Source: JAHFRG01 sp036522275
GTDB taxonomy: Bacteria > Pseudomonadota > Gammaproteobacteria > Burkholderiales > JAHFRG01
NCBI GenBank assembly: GCA_036522275.1
Contig: DATDGC010000003.1
Span: forward strand, 1-64,000
Length of the DNA: 64,000 nt
Reading direction: 5' to 3'
Below, in pieces: positions 33,089-42,460 of this stretch (position 1 is the first letter of the stretch; every line of letters begins with the position of its first letter). A program made the translations under genes and the position numbers. The notes below the pieces were generated by a model. The model was not told the origin of the DNA. It did no database searches and saw only the letters and a program-made list of their open reading frames with translations.

Positions 33089-34162
33089 TTAGGGGATGAG
33101 GCTTTGTTTGAGCGCCTGGATGAATTGCTGGTTTTGTTGTGCCGTGCCAACCGTCACCCGCAAGCAGTCTTCCAGCAGTGCATGGCTGCGATTCAGATTC
33201 TTAATAAGGACTCCGCGTTGAATTAAGCCTTTAAACACCTCGTCTGCCCGGGATACCCGGAACAGAATGAAATTCGCATCGCTCCGATACGCCAGCACCC
33301 CAGGAAGCTCCGACAATTCCGCATACAATTCTGCGCGCTGCGATTTGATTTCCCGCGCCTGCTCAAGCAACACATCCATGCGCTGCAAAAGCATCTCGGC
33401 AACGGTTTGTGTCAGCACATTCACATTATACGGCAAACGCAGCTTTTCCAGTTGCGTGAGCCACTCTCTGCGCCCTGCCAGAAAACCCAGCCGCAGTCCC
33501 GCCATCCCCAGTTTGGAAAGCGTGCGCATAACCAGCAGATTAGGGTGGTCGGTGATGCGCGGCATGAAACTTTCTTCAGCAAACACATGATACGCTTCAT
33601 CCACCACCACCAGGCACGGCGCCGCCTTAATAATACGCAACAGCCCTTCACGGTCAAACAGATTACCTGTCGGGTTATTGGGATAGGCAATAAAAATCAC
33701 TGCTGGCTGGTGCTGATTGATCGCCGTGATGACCGCTTCGACATCGAGTGTGAAGTCGGGATTGAGCTGCACGCCTGCGTAACGCAGCCCGGCGCAGATT
33801 GCGATCATGCGGAACAGCACGAAGGCGGGTTCCACGCTCAACAAGCTCGCGCCCGGCTTGGCGACCGCCGAAGCGATTATTTGAATCAGCTCGTCGGAAC
33901 CGTTGCCGAGCATGATTTCCATGCTCGAAGGAATTTCCATTGCTTCGCGCAGCCGCGCTTTCAGCCGGCTTGCCTGCGGATCGGGATAGCGGTTGATGGC
34001 AACGCGGCTCACCAATTGCGCAATCTCAGCCTGCAATGGCGCAGGCAAGGCATGCGGGTTCTCCATCGCATCGAGCTTTACCAATCCCGTGCTCTCCGGC
34101 ACGTGGTAAACGCTCAACGCATGAATATCATCGCGTATGAGCTGTTCAGGAGATTTGGCCAT
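33089..34162 (-). CDS. hisC: Histidinol-phosphate aminotransferase
   Basis: PLP-dependent class I/II transaminase, about 357 residues. It shows KLDAMENPHALP, the substrate/PLP-binding LGNGSDELIQ, YPNNPTGN, VVDEAYHVFAEES and the PLP lysine region RTLSKLGMAGLRLGF, then the arginine near the C-terminus. I chose the ATG at 34162 (MAKSPEQLIRDD), as in relatives; a GTG at 34180 is also open and lies 2 bases after the hisD stop. It lies 28 bases before hisB. Confidence 0.96.
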   Translation of the reverse strand: MAKSPEQLIRDDIHALSVYHVPESTGLVKLDAMENPHALPAPLQAEIAQLVSRVAINRYPDPQASRLKARLREAMEIPSSMEIMLGNGSDELIQIIASAVAKPGASLLSVEPAFVLFRMIAICAGLRYAGVQLNPDFTLDVEAVITAINQHQPAVIFIAYPNNPTGNLFDREGLLRIIKAAPCLVVVDEAYHVFAEESFMPRITDHPNLLVMRTLSKLGMAGLRLGFLAGRREWLTQLEKLRLPYNVNVLTQTVAEMLLQRMDVLLEQAREIKSQRAELYAELSELPGVLAYRSDANFILFRVSRADEVFKGLIQRGVLIKNLNRSHALLEDCLRVTVGTAQQNQQFIQALKQSLIP

Positions 34163-34182
34163 GATCGAAATTCGCTGCACCG

Positions 34183-35481
34183 CTATTTCATGCGGTATTG
34201 GGCGGACCTGGCGTGTGCCTGCAAACCCTCTCCCATGGCGAGTTCCACCGCCACTTTGCCGAGTTTTACCGCGCCTTCCTTGGATACGCTAATCACGCTG
34301 GAGCGTTTCTGGAAATCGTACACGCCCAACGGCGAGGAAAAGCGCGCGCTGCGCGAAGTCGGCAGCACGTGATTCGGCCCGGCGCAGTAATCACCCAAAG
34401 CCTGCGAGCTGTAACGGCCGATGAAAATCGCACCGGCGTTCTTGATTTTGGCCGCCCAGCTTTCTGCGTTTTCCACAGAGAGCTCGACATGCTCAGGCGC
34501 GATGCGGTTGGCAATAGCGCATGCTTCATCGAGGTCTTTCACCTTAATCAGCGCGCCGCGTTTTTCGAGGGAAGCACGGATAACTTCCCGGCGCGGCAGC
34601 GAGGGCAGCAGGCGTTTGATGCTCGCTGCAACCGCGTCTATGAAGTTTGCGTCAGGAGAAAGCAAGATGGCCTGCGCCATTTCGTCGTGCTCGGATTGAG
34701 AGAATAAATCCATCGCCACCCAGTCGGGATTAGTCTGCCCGTCGCAAATCACCAGAATCTCAGAAGGCCCGGCCACCATGTCCAGGCCCACCACGCCGAA
34801 CACGCGCCGCTTAGCCGCGGCGACATAAGCGTTGCCCGGGCCGACGATTTTGTCTACCTGCGGGATGGTCTTAGTGCCATAAGCCAGCGCACCTATAGCC
34901 TGCGCGCCGCCAATGGTAAACACACGATCCACTCCGGTGATTGCGGCGGCAGCAAGCACCAAATCGTTCTGCTCGCCGTTGGGCGTGGGAACTGTCATGA
35001 TGAGCTCGCGCACTCCCCCTAATTTGGCGGGAATCGCATTCATCAGCACGGTGGAAGGATAAGCCGCTTTGCCGCCGGGAACATACATGCCCACGCGCTC
35101 GAGAGGCGTCACTTGCTGGCCAAGCAATGTGCCTTCAGTATCACGATAGCTCCAGGATTGGACAAGCTGCTTTTCGTGATAGGCGCGAATGCGCGCCGCC
35201 GCGGCTTCCAGAGCATCCCGCTGCGGTGTGGGCAGCATAAGCAAAGCGGCGGCGAGGCTCGCCTGCGGAAGTTCCAACTCGCGCACCGTTTTCGCTTTGA
35301 GCCGATCAAAACGCCAGGTGTATTCAAGAAGCGCTGCATCGCCGCGCTTTTTTACCTCCGCGAGAATTTTGGCCACGGCAGTATCCACCTTGGTATTGAG
35401 TGCCGCTTCAAAGGTAAGCAGCGCCTTAAGCCTGCGTTCGAAATCGCGCTGGGTGGTCGAAAGACGCCTGAGCTTAGCCAT
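34183..35481 (-). CDS. hisD: Histidinol dehydrogenase
   Basis: Last two steps of histidine synthesis, NAD+ and zinc dependent; 432 residues, full length. Landmarks are GMYVPGGKAAYPSTVLMNAIPA, the Rossmann-like IGGAQAIGALAYGT, DMVAGPSEILVI, DLFSQSEHDE with zinc-binding Gln/His, and APEHVELSVEN with the catalytic His. Its start overlaps the hisG end by 8 bases. No defects. Confidence 0.97.
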   Translation of the reverse strand: MAKLRRLSTTQRDFERRLKALLTFEAALNTKVDTAVAKILAEVKKRGDAALLEYTWRFDRLKAKTVRELELPQASLAAALLMLPTPQRDALEAAAARIRAYHEKQLVQSWSYRDTEGTLLGQQVTPLERVGMYVPGGKAAYPSTVLMNAIPAKLGGVRELIMTVPTPNGEQNDLVLAAAAITGVDRVFTIGGAQAIGALAYGTKTIPQVDKIVGPGNAYVAAAKRRVFGVVGLDMVAGPSEILVICDGQTNPDWVAMDLFSQSEHDEMAQAILLSPDANFIDAVAASIKRLLPSLPRREVIRASLEKRGALIKVKDLDEACAIANRIAPEHVELSVENAESWAAKIKNAGAIFIGRYSSQALGDYCAGPNHVLPTSRSARFSSPLGVYDFQKRSSVISVSKEGAVKLGKVAVELAMGEGLQAHARSAQYRMK

Positions 35482-36121
35482 GGCTCACCGCCTTTTCAAA
35501 TGCGTCAATGAGCGGCCTGATGGCCTCGCGTTTCAGTTTCAGCGCCGCTTGGTTAACGATGAGCCTGGCGGAAACCGGCGCGATTTCTTCCACTGCCTGC
35601 AGGTTGTTGGCTTTTAGCGTGTTGCCGGTGCTCACCAGATCCACGATAGCATCGGCCAGCCCGGTGAGCGGGGCAAGTTCCATCGAGCCGTAGAGCTTGA
35701 CGAGATCAACATGCACGCCTTTCGCCGCGAAATGTTCGCGCGCGGTTTGCAGGTATTTGGTGGCGACGCGCAGCCGCGCGCCCTCCCGCACCGCGCTTGC
35801 ATAATCAAAACCCGCGGGCACTGCCACCACCATGCGGCAGCGGGCGATGTTCAAATCCAGCGGCTGGTACAGCCCGGCGCCGCCGTGCTCGTCCAGCACG
35901 TCCTTACCGGCAATACCCAGTTCCGCAGCGCCGTATTGAACGTAAGTGGGCACGTCGGAAGCGCGCACGATGATGATGCGGATGTCAGCGCGGTTAGTGG
36001 CAAGTATCAGCTTGCGCGAGATTTCCGGATTGTCGAGCGCAACGATGCCCGCCGCTTTCAAGAGCGGCAAGGTCTCGTCGAAAATACGGCCTTTGGATAA
36101 GGCGAGGGTAATGCCTGACAC
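35474..36121 (-). CDS. hisG: ATP phosphoribosyltransferase, short form
   Basis: First, feedback-controlled step of histidine synthesis. At 215 residues it is the short form that lacks the C-terminal regulatory domain, so it should need HisZ as partner; no hisZ is in the window. Visible motifs are ITLALSKGRIFDETLPLL, YGAAELGIAGKDVL and the PRPP loop LYGSMELAPLTGLADAIVD. It is the first gene of the his run and lies 72 bases downstream of murA. Confidence 0.96.
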   Translation of the reverse strand: MSGITLALSKGRIFDETLPLLKAAGIVALDNPEISRKLILATNRADIRIIIVRASDVPTYVQYGAAELGIAGKDVLDEHGGAGLYQPLDLNIARCRMVVAVPAGFDYASAVREGARLRVATKYLQTAREHFAAKGVHVDLVKLYGSMELAPLTGLADAIVDLVSTGNTLKANNLQAVEEIAPVSARLIVNQAALKLKREAIRPLIDAFEKAVSHG

Positions 36122-36193
36122 GGCGGTCTCTATAAACTAAAAAACGCATTTTACCGCAGAGAACAGGCGGCGCGGAGAAGTTTTCTTTGAAAA

Positions 36194-37447
36194 TCAATGC
36201 GCGCGGCGGATGCACGCGCCTAATTGCGACAGTTTCTCTTCTATACATTCGTAGCCGCGGTCGAGATGATAGACGCGGTCCACCACGGTTTCACCGCGCG
36301 CGACCATTCCCGCGAGCACCAGGCTTGCCGAGGCGCGCAAATCGGTGGCCATGACTTTTGCGCCATCCAGTTGCGCGACGCCTTGCACCATTGCGGTATT
36401 GCCTTCGACCTCGATCTTGGCTCCCATGCGCCGCAGCTCCTGGACATGCATGAAACGGTTTTCAAAAATCGTCTCAGTGACGGTGGAAGCACCGTGCGCC
36501 ACGCTGTTCAACACCATGAACTGCGCCTGCATGTCGGTGGGGAAACCCGGATAAGGCGCAGTGTGCACGTTGACCGCTTTGAGTTCCCCGTTCATCTTGA
36601 GGCTCACCCAGTTATCCCCTGATTCGATATCCGCTCCGGCCTCGCGCAGCTTCTCCAGCAGCGCATCGAGAATATCCGACCGGGTATCCTTGAGGCGAAT
36701 GCGCCCGCCGGTGGCCGCTGCCGCAACCAGAAAAGTACCGGTTTCAATGCGGTCAGGCATGATGCGATAACGCGCGCCGTGCAGCTTGCCCACGCCTTCA
36801 ATGGTAATCATGTCGCTGCCTGCGCCGCGAATGCGCGCCCCCATGGCGTTGAGGCAATTTGCCAGATCCACTACTTCCGGCTCACGCGCTGCGTTTTCAA
36901 TCACTGTGGATCCTTGCGCCAGAGTCGCCGCCATCATCAGATTCTCTGTTCCGGTGACCGATACCAGATCCATGAAAATGCGCGCGCCCTTCAAGCGCTT
37001 CGCCCGCGCATGGATATAGCCGTGCTCAATGACGATTTCAGCGCCCATCGCCTGCAGGCCTTTGATGTGCAAATCCACCGGCCGCACGCCGATCGCGCAA
37101 CCGCCAGGGAGACTCACCCGCGCCTCGCCGGCGCGCGCCAGCATCGGTCCCAACACCAGGATGGAAGCACGCATGGTTTTCACCAGCTCGTAGGGTGCAA
37201 CCGGATTGTTCAAACGCTCCGCAGTGAGCTCAACCTCCATTTTCTCATGGAGCGACACTGCGACACCCATTTGCCCGAGCAGATTGAGCATGGTGGTAAC
37301 ATCGTGCAAGTGCGGCACATTCTCGATTTTCAGCGGCTCGTAGGTAAGCAGGCTCGCACAGAGTATCGGCAGAGCGGCGTTCTTGGCGCCGGAAATCCAT
37401 ACCTCGCCTGAAAGCGGCGCACCGCCCTGAATGACTAGCTTGTCCAT
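36194..37447 (-). CDS. murA: UDP-N-acetylglucosamine 1-carboxyvinyltransferase
   Basis: First committed step of peptidoglycan synthesis, transferring enolpyruvate to UDP-GlcNAc. At 417 residues it has the normal length. The substrate lysine is in ISGAKNAALPILCASLL and the catalytic, fosfomycin-reactive cysteine is in SLPGGCAIGVRPVDLHIKG, a Cys and not an Asp variant. Its first 13 bases overlap the end of the BolA-family gene. Gene order BolA-murA-hisG is common in beta- and gammaproteobacteria. Confidence 0.97.
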   Translation of the reverse strand: MDKLVIQGGAPLSGEVWISGAKNAALPILCASLLTYEPLKIENVPHLHDVTTMLNLLGQMGVAVSLHEKMEVELTAERLNNPVAPYELVKTMRASILVLGPMLARAGEARVSLPGGCAIGVRPVDLHIKGLQAMGAEIVIEHGYIHARAKRLKGARIFMDLVSVTGTENLMMAATLAQGSTVIENAAREPEVVDLANCLNAMGARIRGAGSDMITIEGVGKLHGARYRIMPDRIETGTFLVAAAATGGRIRLKDTRSDILDALLEKLREAGADIESGDNWVSLKMNGELKAVNVHTAPYPGFPTDMQAQFMVLNSVAHGASTVTETIFENRFMHVQELRRMGAKIEVEGNTAMVQGVAQLDGAKVMATDLRASASLVLAGMVARGETVVDRVYHLDRGYECIEEKLSQLGACIRRAH

Positions 37448-37668
37448 TCTTCCGGACTATAAGTCTTCATTGACAGCGCGTGAATCTCCTCTCGCATCCT
37501 GTCGCCTAACGCGCGGTATACGATTTGGTGCTGCTGCACCCGGCTCTTGCCGCGAAAAGCGGCGCTCACAATGACCGCTTCGAAATGCTGACCATCGCCC
37601 TGTACTTCGACAAACTCGCACGGCAGATTGTCTTGAATGTAACTTTTGACGTCTTCGGGCTTAATCAT
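37435..37668 (-). CDS. BolA-family protein (IbaG-like)
   Basis: Small protein of 77 residues with the class II KH-like fold of BolA. It contains FVEVQGDGQHFEAVIVSAAF and RVQQHQIVYRALGDRM, including the Cys/His-type positions that bind an Fe-S cluster together with monothiol glutaredoxins. The ATG at 37668 (MIKPEDVKSYIQ) is preferred to an upstream start that would overlap the ABC permease gene. Its place before murA is that of ibaG (yrbA), linked in relatives to acid stress and envelope homeostasis. Confidence 0.92.
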   Translation of the reverse strand: MIKPEDVKSYIQDNLPCEFVEVQGDGQHFEAVIVSAAFRGKSRVQQHQIVYRALGDRMREEIHALSMKTYSPEEWTS

Positions 37669-37676
37669 AAGGGTGT

Positions 37677-38432
37677 TTAATAGCGTAACTTGTAACCGAT
37701 TTTGAGCAACCACAAGGTAAGCAATGATAAGACTAAGAAACAGCTTGCGACAACGGCGATGCTCAAGCCTGGCGCAACATCGGAAAGCCCGAAGAAGCCG
37801 TAACGGAAGCCGTCAATCATGTAGAAAAAAGGATTGAAATGCGACGCCACCTGCCAAAATTGCGGCAGTGAATGTATCGAATAAAACACCCCGCTCAGGA
37901 AGGTCAGTGGAATGATGATGAAATTCTGGAACGCAGCAAGCTGGTCGAACTTGTCGGCCCAGATGCCGGCGATGATCCCCATGGCGCCGAGGATTCCGCT
38001 TCCCAGAAACGCGAACAGCAACACCCACAACGGGTATGTTAACGGCACTGCGACAAACCACAGCGTGATTGCGAACACCCCCAACCCCACCAACAACCCG
38101 CGCACCATGGCCGCCAGCAGGTAAGCCAGGAAAAACTCCCCGTGCGACAGCGGTGGCAGAAGGATAAAGATGATGTTTCCGGTGATCTTCGATTGAATCA
38201 GGCTGGAGGAGCTGTTGGCAAAAGCATTTTGCAGTACGGTCATCATCACCAGCCCTGGCACCAGGAATGCGGTATAGCTGACACTTTCATAAACCTGCAC
38301 GTGCTCTTCCAGAACGTGGGAAAAAATCAGCAAATACAACAGCGCGGTCACCATCGGCGCCAGTATGGTTTGGAAACCTACTTTCCAGAAGCGCAGCAGT
38401 TCTTTGTAGAACAGGGTCGAGAACCCGCGCAT
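37677..38432 (-). CDS. ABC-2 type transporter permease (YadH-like)
   Basis: Membrane subunit (251 residues) of an ABC exporter with about six helices. MRGFSTLFYKELLRFWKVGFQT at the N-terminus and FLSGVFYSIHSLPQFWQ near the C-terminus are typical of the ABC-2 family close to YadH. It starts on the last base of the ATPase gene (38432), so the two are translationally coupled. The substrate is unknown; position between mla and bolA-murA suggests envelope lipid or polysaccharide export, which is inference. Confidence 0.93.
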   Translation of the reverse strand: MRGFSTLFYKELLRFWKVGFQTILAPMVTALLYLLIFSHVLEEHVQVYESVSYTAFLVPGLVMMTVLQNAFANSSSSLIQSKITGNIIFILLPPLSHGEFFLAYLLAAMVRGLLVGLGVFAITLWFVAVPLTYPLWVLLFAFLGSGILGAMGIIAGIWADKFDQLAAFQNFIIIPLTFLSGVFYSIHSLPQFWQVASHFNPFFYMIDGFRYGFFGLSDVAPGLSIAVVASCFLVLSLLTLWLLKIGYKLRY

Positions 38433-39331
38433 CAGTGCTTGCTCATTATTTTCACAAACACTTCTTCCAGGTCGGGCTGTAGTAACTCGATTTCCTGCGC
38501 CGCGATGCCCGCTTCGCGCAGCCGCAACATTACTTTTTCCAGTTCCGCATAATCGGGCAAAGCCAGCGTATAGCTTGATTCACTGCGCTGCGTGAGCAAA
38601 GACTGCAAATCGGCGGGCAGGTGATCCGGCGACAGACGCAACTTGATTCGGTGTCCGGAAAAACTTTCCAGAAGATTTTTGGTGGTGTCGAGCGCGACGA
38701 TTTTCCCCTGTTTCATCATGGCGATGCGGCTGCATAGCGCTTCCGCCTCTTCCAGATAATGCGTGGTGAGCACAATGGTATGGCCGACGGCGTTAAGTTT
38801 TCTGATGAACTGCCAGAGTCCCTGACGCAGCTCCACATCCACTCCCGCAGTCGGCTCGTCAAGCACGATGACCGGCGGCTTGTGTACCAGCGCCTGAGCC
38901 ACCAGCACGCGCCGCTTCATGCCCCCGGATAAAGCACGCATATTGGTATCGGCCTTGTCAGCAAGGTCCAGATGGTGAATCACCTCATCAATCCAGCCGC
39001 GATTATTTTTAATCCCAAAATAACCGGATTGGATAGTGAGCGTCTCTCGAACCGTGAAAAAAGGATCGAACACCAGTTCCTGCGGCACCACGCCGAGCAC
39101 ACGCCGCGCTTCGCGGTATTGAGCGACGACGTCAAAGCCCATTACCGCAAGCTTACCGTGATCGGCGCGCGACAACCCGGCGAGGACATTGATGAGAGTG
39201 GTTTTGCCGGCGCCGTTGGGTCCCAAGAGCGCAAAGAACTCGCCCTGTGCAATTTCCAGGCTTACATTCCTCAGCGCCTGAACCAAACCAAAGTTTTTAT
39301 GCACTTCTCTAATTTGAATGGCGGGAGTCAT
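38432..39331 (-). CDS. ABC transporter ATP-binding protein (YadG-like)
   Basis: ATPase partner of the adjacent permease, 299 residues from the ATG at 39331. It has Walker A LLGPNGAGKTTLINVLAG, signature RALSGGMKRRVLVAQALV, Walker B PPVIVLDEPTAGVD and the switch histidine in VLTTHYLEEAE. A C-terminal domain after residue 215 is typical of the DrrA/YadG type. A TTG start 12 codons upstream is possible but less likely. It lies 84 bases downstream of mlaB. Confidence 0.93.
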   Translation of the reverse strand: MTPAIQIREVHKNFGLVQALRNVSLEIAQGEFFALLGPNGAGKTTLINVLAGLSRADHGKLAVMGFDVVAQYREARRVLGVVPQELVFDPFFTVRETLTIQSGYFGIKNNRGWIDEVIHHLDLADKADTNMRALSGGMKRRVLVAQALVHKPPVIVLDEPTAGVDVELRQGLWQFIRKLNAVGHTIVLTTHYLEEAEALCSRIAMMKQGKIVALDTTKNLLESFSGHRIKLRLSPDHLPADLQSLLTQRSESSYTLALPDYAELEKVMLRLREAGIAAQEIELLQPDLEEVFVKIMSKH

Positions 39332-39415
39332 GTATCGTGCTGAGGTGTGAAACCGGGGAGAAAACAACTAAGAAACCTGATTATTCGTTTACCGATAGCC
39401 CTGCTCCTTCGGTTC

Positions 39416-39706
39416 TTACCCCTCGCCACAAAAGGGTATTAATTCCAGTACACCGTAGACCGAGGCAAGGCTTTTCATATTATCCGGCATATTGACTACG
39501 CACAGTTGCAAGTTGCGGCTTTTGGAAACACGCAGCCATTCAAGTACCATACTGATGGCAGCAGAATCCACCTCATCCAGCCCGCTGAAATCAATTTGCT
39601 TAAGTTCGGGATTGAGCTGCTGCAGGCCTGCCTCGAGCACCGACATCACGTTACCGATGGTGACCGGGCCTTGCACCCGTAACCGGCTGCCGTCACGAAC
39701 AATCAT
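39416..39706 (-). CDS. mlaB: STAS-domain protein MlaB
   Basis: Cytoplasmic single-domain STAS protein of 96 residues that stabilises the MlaF ATPase dimer in the Mla phospholipid transporter. The string IDFSGLDEVDSAAISMVLEWL is the STAS core, with the usual Ser position after DSA. It overlaps mlaC by 4 bases and closes the mlaFEDCB run. The sequence is otherwise short and poorly conserved, so the assignment leans partly on context. Confidence 0.9.
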   Translation of the reverse strand: MIVRDGSRLRVQGPVTIGNVMSVLEAGLQQLNPELKQIDFSGLDEVDSAAISMVLEWLRVSKSRNLQLCVVNMPDNMKSLASVYGVLELIPFCGEG

Positions 39707-40353
39707 TTTGTTTCCGACAGTACCTGCAGGTTGGCCGGTTTTTCCTCGCCGCTTTCGAGTTTTTCATTCTTGTCCATCAACGTCTTAATCAACCCGTCTA
39801 TGCCTGAACGGTTGATTTCATTGTTGAACGTACTGCGGTAATTCGTCACCAGGCTGATCCCGGCCACAATCACGTCGTAAACTTTCCAGCCTTGCTGTGT
39901 CTTTTCCAAGCTGTAATCGATCACGATTGGCTGCCCGCCGGGCTGGTTAATCTCCACTTTAACTGTCGCATCATCGCCCTTGACATCGGCGGTCTTCACT
40001 TCGTAGGTCTGGTCCTTGTAGTTGGTGAGCGCAGAGGAATAAGTGCGTACCAGTAACGTACGAAATTCTTTTACCAGCGCCTGCTGTTGTTCCGGCGTGG
40101 CGGTGCGCCAGTTTTTACCCACCGCGAGCCGGGTGATGCGGGTGAAATTGAAATGTGGCAGGATTTTCGTTTCCACCAGATCCACAAGTTTTTTGCGGTC
40201 GCCGGTCTGGATTTCCTTGTCCTTTTTAATAATGTCCAGCACCTCTTTAGAGGTGTTCCGCACCAGCACATCCGGTGGCACAATGTCCGCGGCCAGCGTC
40301 AAGCCACTCGCGAATGCCGCCAGCACCAGTAGCAACTTCGGGATAATTTTCAT
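39703..40353 (-). CDS. mlaC: Periplasmic phospholipid-binding protein MlaC
   Basis: Periplasmic shuttle (216 residues) carrying phospholipids between the outer membrane MlaA complex and inner membrane MlaFEDB. A signal peptide (MKIIPKLLLVLAAFASGLTLA) is followed by an NTF2-like fold with ILPHFNFTRITRLAVGKNWR and a conserved VYDVIVAGISLVTNYRSTF. It overlaps mlaD by 4 bases. It ends with a charged tail. Confidence 0.95.
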   Translation of the reverse strand: MKIIPKLLLVLAAFASGLTLAADIVPPDVLVRNTSKEVLDIIKKDKEIQTGDRKKLVDLVETKILPHFNFTRITRLAVGKNWRTATPEQQQALVKEFRTLLVRTYSSALTNYKDQTYEVKTADVKGDDATVKVEINQPGGQPIVIDYSLEKTQQGWKVYDVIVAGISLVTNYRSTFNNEINRSGIDGLIKTLMDKNEKLESGEEKPANLQVLSETK

Positions 40354-40817
40354 TTCTTGTCACCTTCAGCTTTGTTGAATAAAAACTGGCCAATTAACTT
40401 TTCCAGCACTATCGCAGACTGGGTTTTCTTGATGGTTTCCCCCGCCTGCAGAATTTCGCTGTCGCCTCCCGCATCCAGCCCCACATACTGATCACCGAGC
40501 AAACCGGATGTGAGGATGCTGGCGAAAGTGTCCTTGGGAAACTGATAACGATTCTCGAGACTTAAAGTTACTCTCGCCACGTAGTCCTTGTTGTCAAAGC
40601 GGATTTCAGCGACGCGTCCGACCACCACTCCGGCGCTTTTCACTGGCGCGCGCACTTTTAAGCCCCCGATGTTCTCAAAATTGGCATACAGCACGTAATT
40701 ATCACTAGACAAGCTAAAGCTGCTAAGGTTGCCGACTTTGAATGCCAGCATGAACAAGGCGACGATTCCGGCAAAGACGAATACGCCTGCCCACAAATCG
40801 AGCGTTTTAGATCCCAT
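40350..40817 (-). CDS. mlaD: MCE-domain protein MlaD
   Basis: Inner-membrane-anchored MCE protein of 155 residues that forms the hexameric lipid channel. A membrane helix (about 7-28) is followed by the MCE core with NIGGLKVRAPVKSAGVVVGRV and LLGDQYVGLDAGGD. I placed the start at the ATG at 40817, which overlaps the mlaE stop as TGATG and has GGAGG 6 bases upstream; the longer frame upstream lies inside mlaE. The C-terminus is short. Confidence 0.95.
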   Translation of the reverse strand: MGSKTLDLWAGVFVFAGIVALFMLAFKVGNLSSFSLSSDNYVLYANFENIGGLKVRAPVKSAGVVVGRVAEIRFDNKDYVARVTLSLENRYQFPKDTFASILTSGLLGDQYVGLDAGGDSEILQAGETIKKTQSAIVLEKLIGQFLFNKAEGDKK

Positions 40818-41620
40818 CACCATCCTCCAAGCATAAAAGCTGTCAACACAAAATCCAGCGCCAAAACCGCTAGCGACGAGATAACCACGGTGCGCGTGGT
40901 GGCACGCGACACGCCCTCCGCCGTGGGGTTGCAATCATAGCCTTCAAACAAGGCGGTCAGCGTCACCGTCACGCCAAACACCAGGCTTTTGATCGCGCCG
41001 TTCAGTACATCATCAAACACATCCACTCCAGCCTGCATTTGTGCCCAGAACGCGCCTTCATCCACGCCGATCAGCACCACGCCCACGATATAGCCGCCGA
41101 ACACGCCGACTATGCTGAAGATCGCAGCGAGCAGCGGCATCGAGATCACACCCGCCCAGAAGCGCGGCGCTACCACGCGGGCAATCGGATCCACCGCCAT
41201 CATTTCCATCGCGGAGAGCTGCTCGGTGGCTTTCATCAGGCCGATTTCGGCGGTAATCGCGGTGCCGGCACGCCCGGCAAACAACAACGCGGTCACCACC
41301 GGCCCCAGCTCGCGCACCAAAGAGAGCGCAACCAGCAGACCCAGCGCTTGTTCAGACGCGTATTTCTGCAGGGTATTGTAGCCTTGCAGTCCCAGCACGA
41401 AACCGACGAACAGCCCCGATACTATAATAATAATCAGCGAATAGACACCGACGAAATAAATTTCGCGGGTGATCAGTCCGAAGCGCCGGAAACTGGTCCC
41501 GGAATGAATGAGTGTAGCCCAGAGAAAACGGCTCTCAAGGCCGAGCCGCCACACGCTGTTTACTGCCCAGCCGCCCAGCGCTTGCAGCCCGTCGGGGATC
41601 GCCTTAACCACCGATTTCAC
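40817..41620 (-). CDS. mlaE: ABC-type phospholipid transporter permease MlaE
   Basis: Inner-membrane permease of the Mla system, about 267 residues. The core shows GVYSLIIIIVSGLFVGFVLG, RELGPVVTALLFAGRAGTA and EQLSAMEMMAVDPIARVVAP, hallmarks of the family. I chose the GTG at 41620 (VKSVVKAIPDG), overlapping mlaF by 17 bases; the ATG at 41641 is the alternative. Longer upstream sequence is the mlaF shadow. It ends LGGW at the mlaD start. Confidence 0.93.
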   Translation of the reverse strand: MKSVVKAIPDGLQALGGWAVNSVWRLGLESRFLWATLIHSGTSFRRFGLITREIYFVGVYSLIIIIVSGLFVGFVLGLQGYNTLQKYASEQALGLLVALSLVRELGPVVTALLFAGRAGTAITAEIGLMKATEQLSAMEMMAVDPIARVVAPRFWAGVISMPLLAAIFSIVGVFGGYIVGVVLIGVDEGAFWAQMQAGVDVFDDVLNGAIKSLVFGVTVTLTALFEGYDCNPTAEGVSRATTRTVVISSLAVLALDFVLTAFMLGGW

Positions 41621-42416
41621 CCAGCCCCATGTCCTGGGCATAAGGCTTGCCCGAATAATGAAACGGTACCGGACCATCCATTTCCGCATGCACAAACTGG
41701 TGTACGAACGGCAGCGCAGACGCACGGATTTCATCGGGAGTGCCCTGCGCCACCACCGCGCCCTCTGAAACAAAATAGATATAATCCACGATCGCCAACG
41801 TTTCCTGCACATCGTGCGTCACCACGATCGAGGTCGCGCCCAGCGCGTCATTCAAGCGCCTGATGAGGTTGGCGATAACGCCGAGCGAAATCGGATCTAG
41901 GCCAGCGAAAGGCTCGTCATACATGATGAGCATGGGATCGAGCGCAATCGCGCGCGCAAGTGCCACGCGTCGCGACATGCCACCGGAGATGGCGGAGGGC
42001 ATGAGGTGGCGCGCGCCACGCAAGCCCACAGCATGCAGCTTCATCAGCACCAGGTCGCGGATCAGCGGCTCAGGCAAATCGGTGTGCTCACGCAGCGGAA
42101 ATGCGACATTATCAAACACCGATAAATCGGTGAACAAAGCACCGAATTGAAACAGCATCCCCATGCGCCGACGCATGCGGTACAGGTCGTCATGTCCCAA
42201 TTCATGGATGGTCTGGCCGGCCACCCTGACCGAGCCCGTTGCGGGCTGCAACTGGCCGCCAATGAGCCGCAGCAGCGTAGTCTTGCCGCAACCGCTGCCT
42301 CCCATGATGGAAACTACCCGGCCCTTGGCAACGCGCATATTCATTCCCTTGAGGATGGGGCGCTTGTCGTAGGCAAAATTGACGTTGTTTATTTCAACCA
42401 GATGTTCCGTGGGCAC
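41604..42416 (-). CDS. mlaF: ABC-type phospholipid transporter ATPase MlaF
   Basis: Cytoplasmic ATPase (270 residues) that powers lipid movement by MlaE-MlaD. It has Walker A IMGGSGCGKTTLLRLI, signature AISGGMSRRVALARAIA, Walker B LIMYDEPFAGLDP and VVTHDVQETLAI. The start codon is GTG, with no strong ribosome binding site seen. It heads the mlaFEDCB run, which lacks mlaA; the outer membrane lipoprotein must be elsewhere. A divergent promoter region separates it from the plus-strand ABC gene. Confidence 0.95.
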   Translation of the reverse strand: MPTEHLVEINNVNFAYDKRPILKGMNMRVAKGRVVSIMGGSGCGKTTLLRLIGGQLQPATGSVRVAGQTIHELGHDDLYRMRRRMGMLFQFGALFTDLSVFDNVAFPLREHTDLPEPLIRDLVLMKLHAVGLRGARHLMPSAISGGMSRRVALARAIALDPMLIMYDEPFAGLDPISLGVIANLIRRLNDALGATSIVVTHDVQETLAIVDYIYFVSEGAVVAQGTPDEIRASALPFVHQFVHAEMDGPVPFHYSGKPYAQDMGLGEIGG

Positions 42417-42460
42417 GATTATGAATGGTACGCAGGTCCGGAAAGCTGAATTTTAAACTA

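Noticed and set aside
33061..33150. N-terminal 30-residue extension of HisB
   Set aside because: It overlaps hisC, is Ser/Lys-rich and unlike HisB; the ATG at 33060 gives the normal length.
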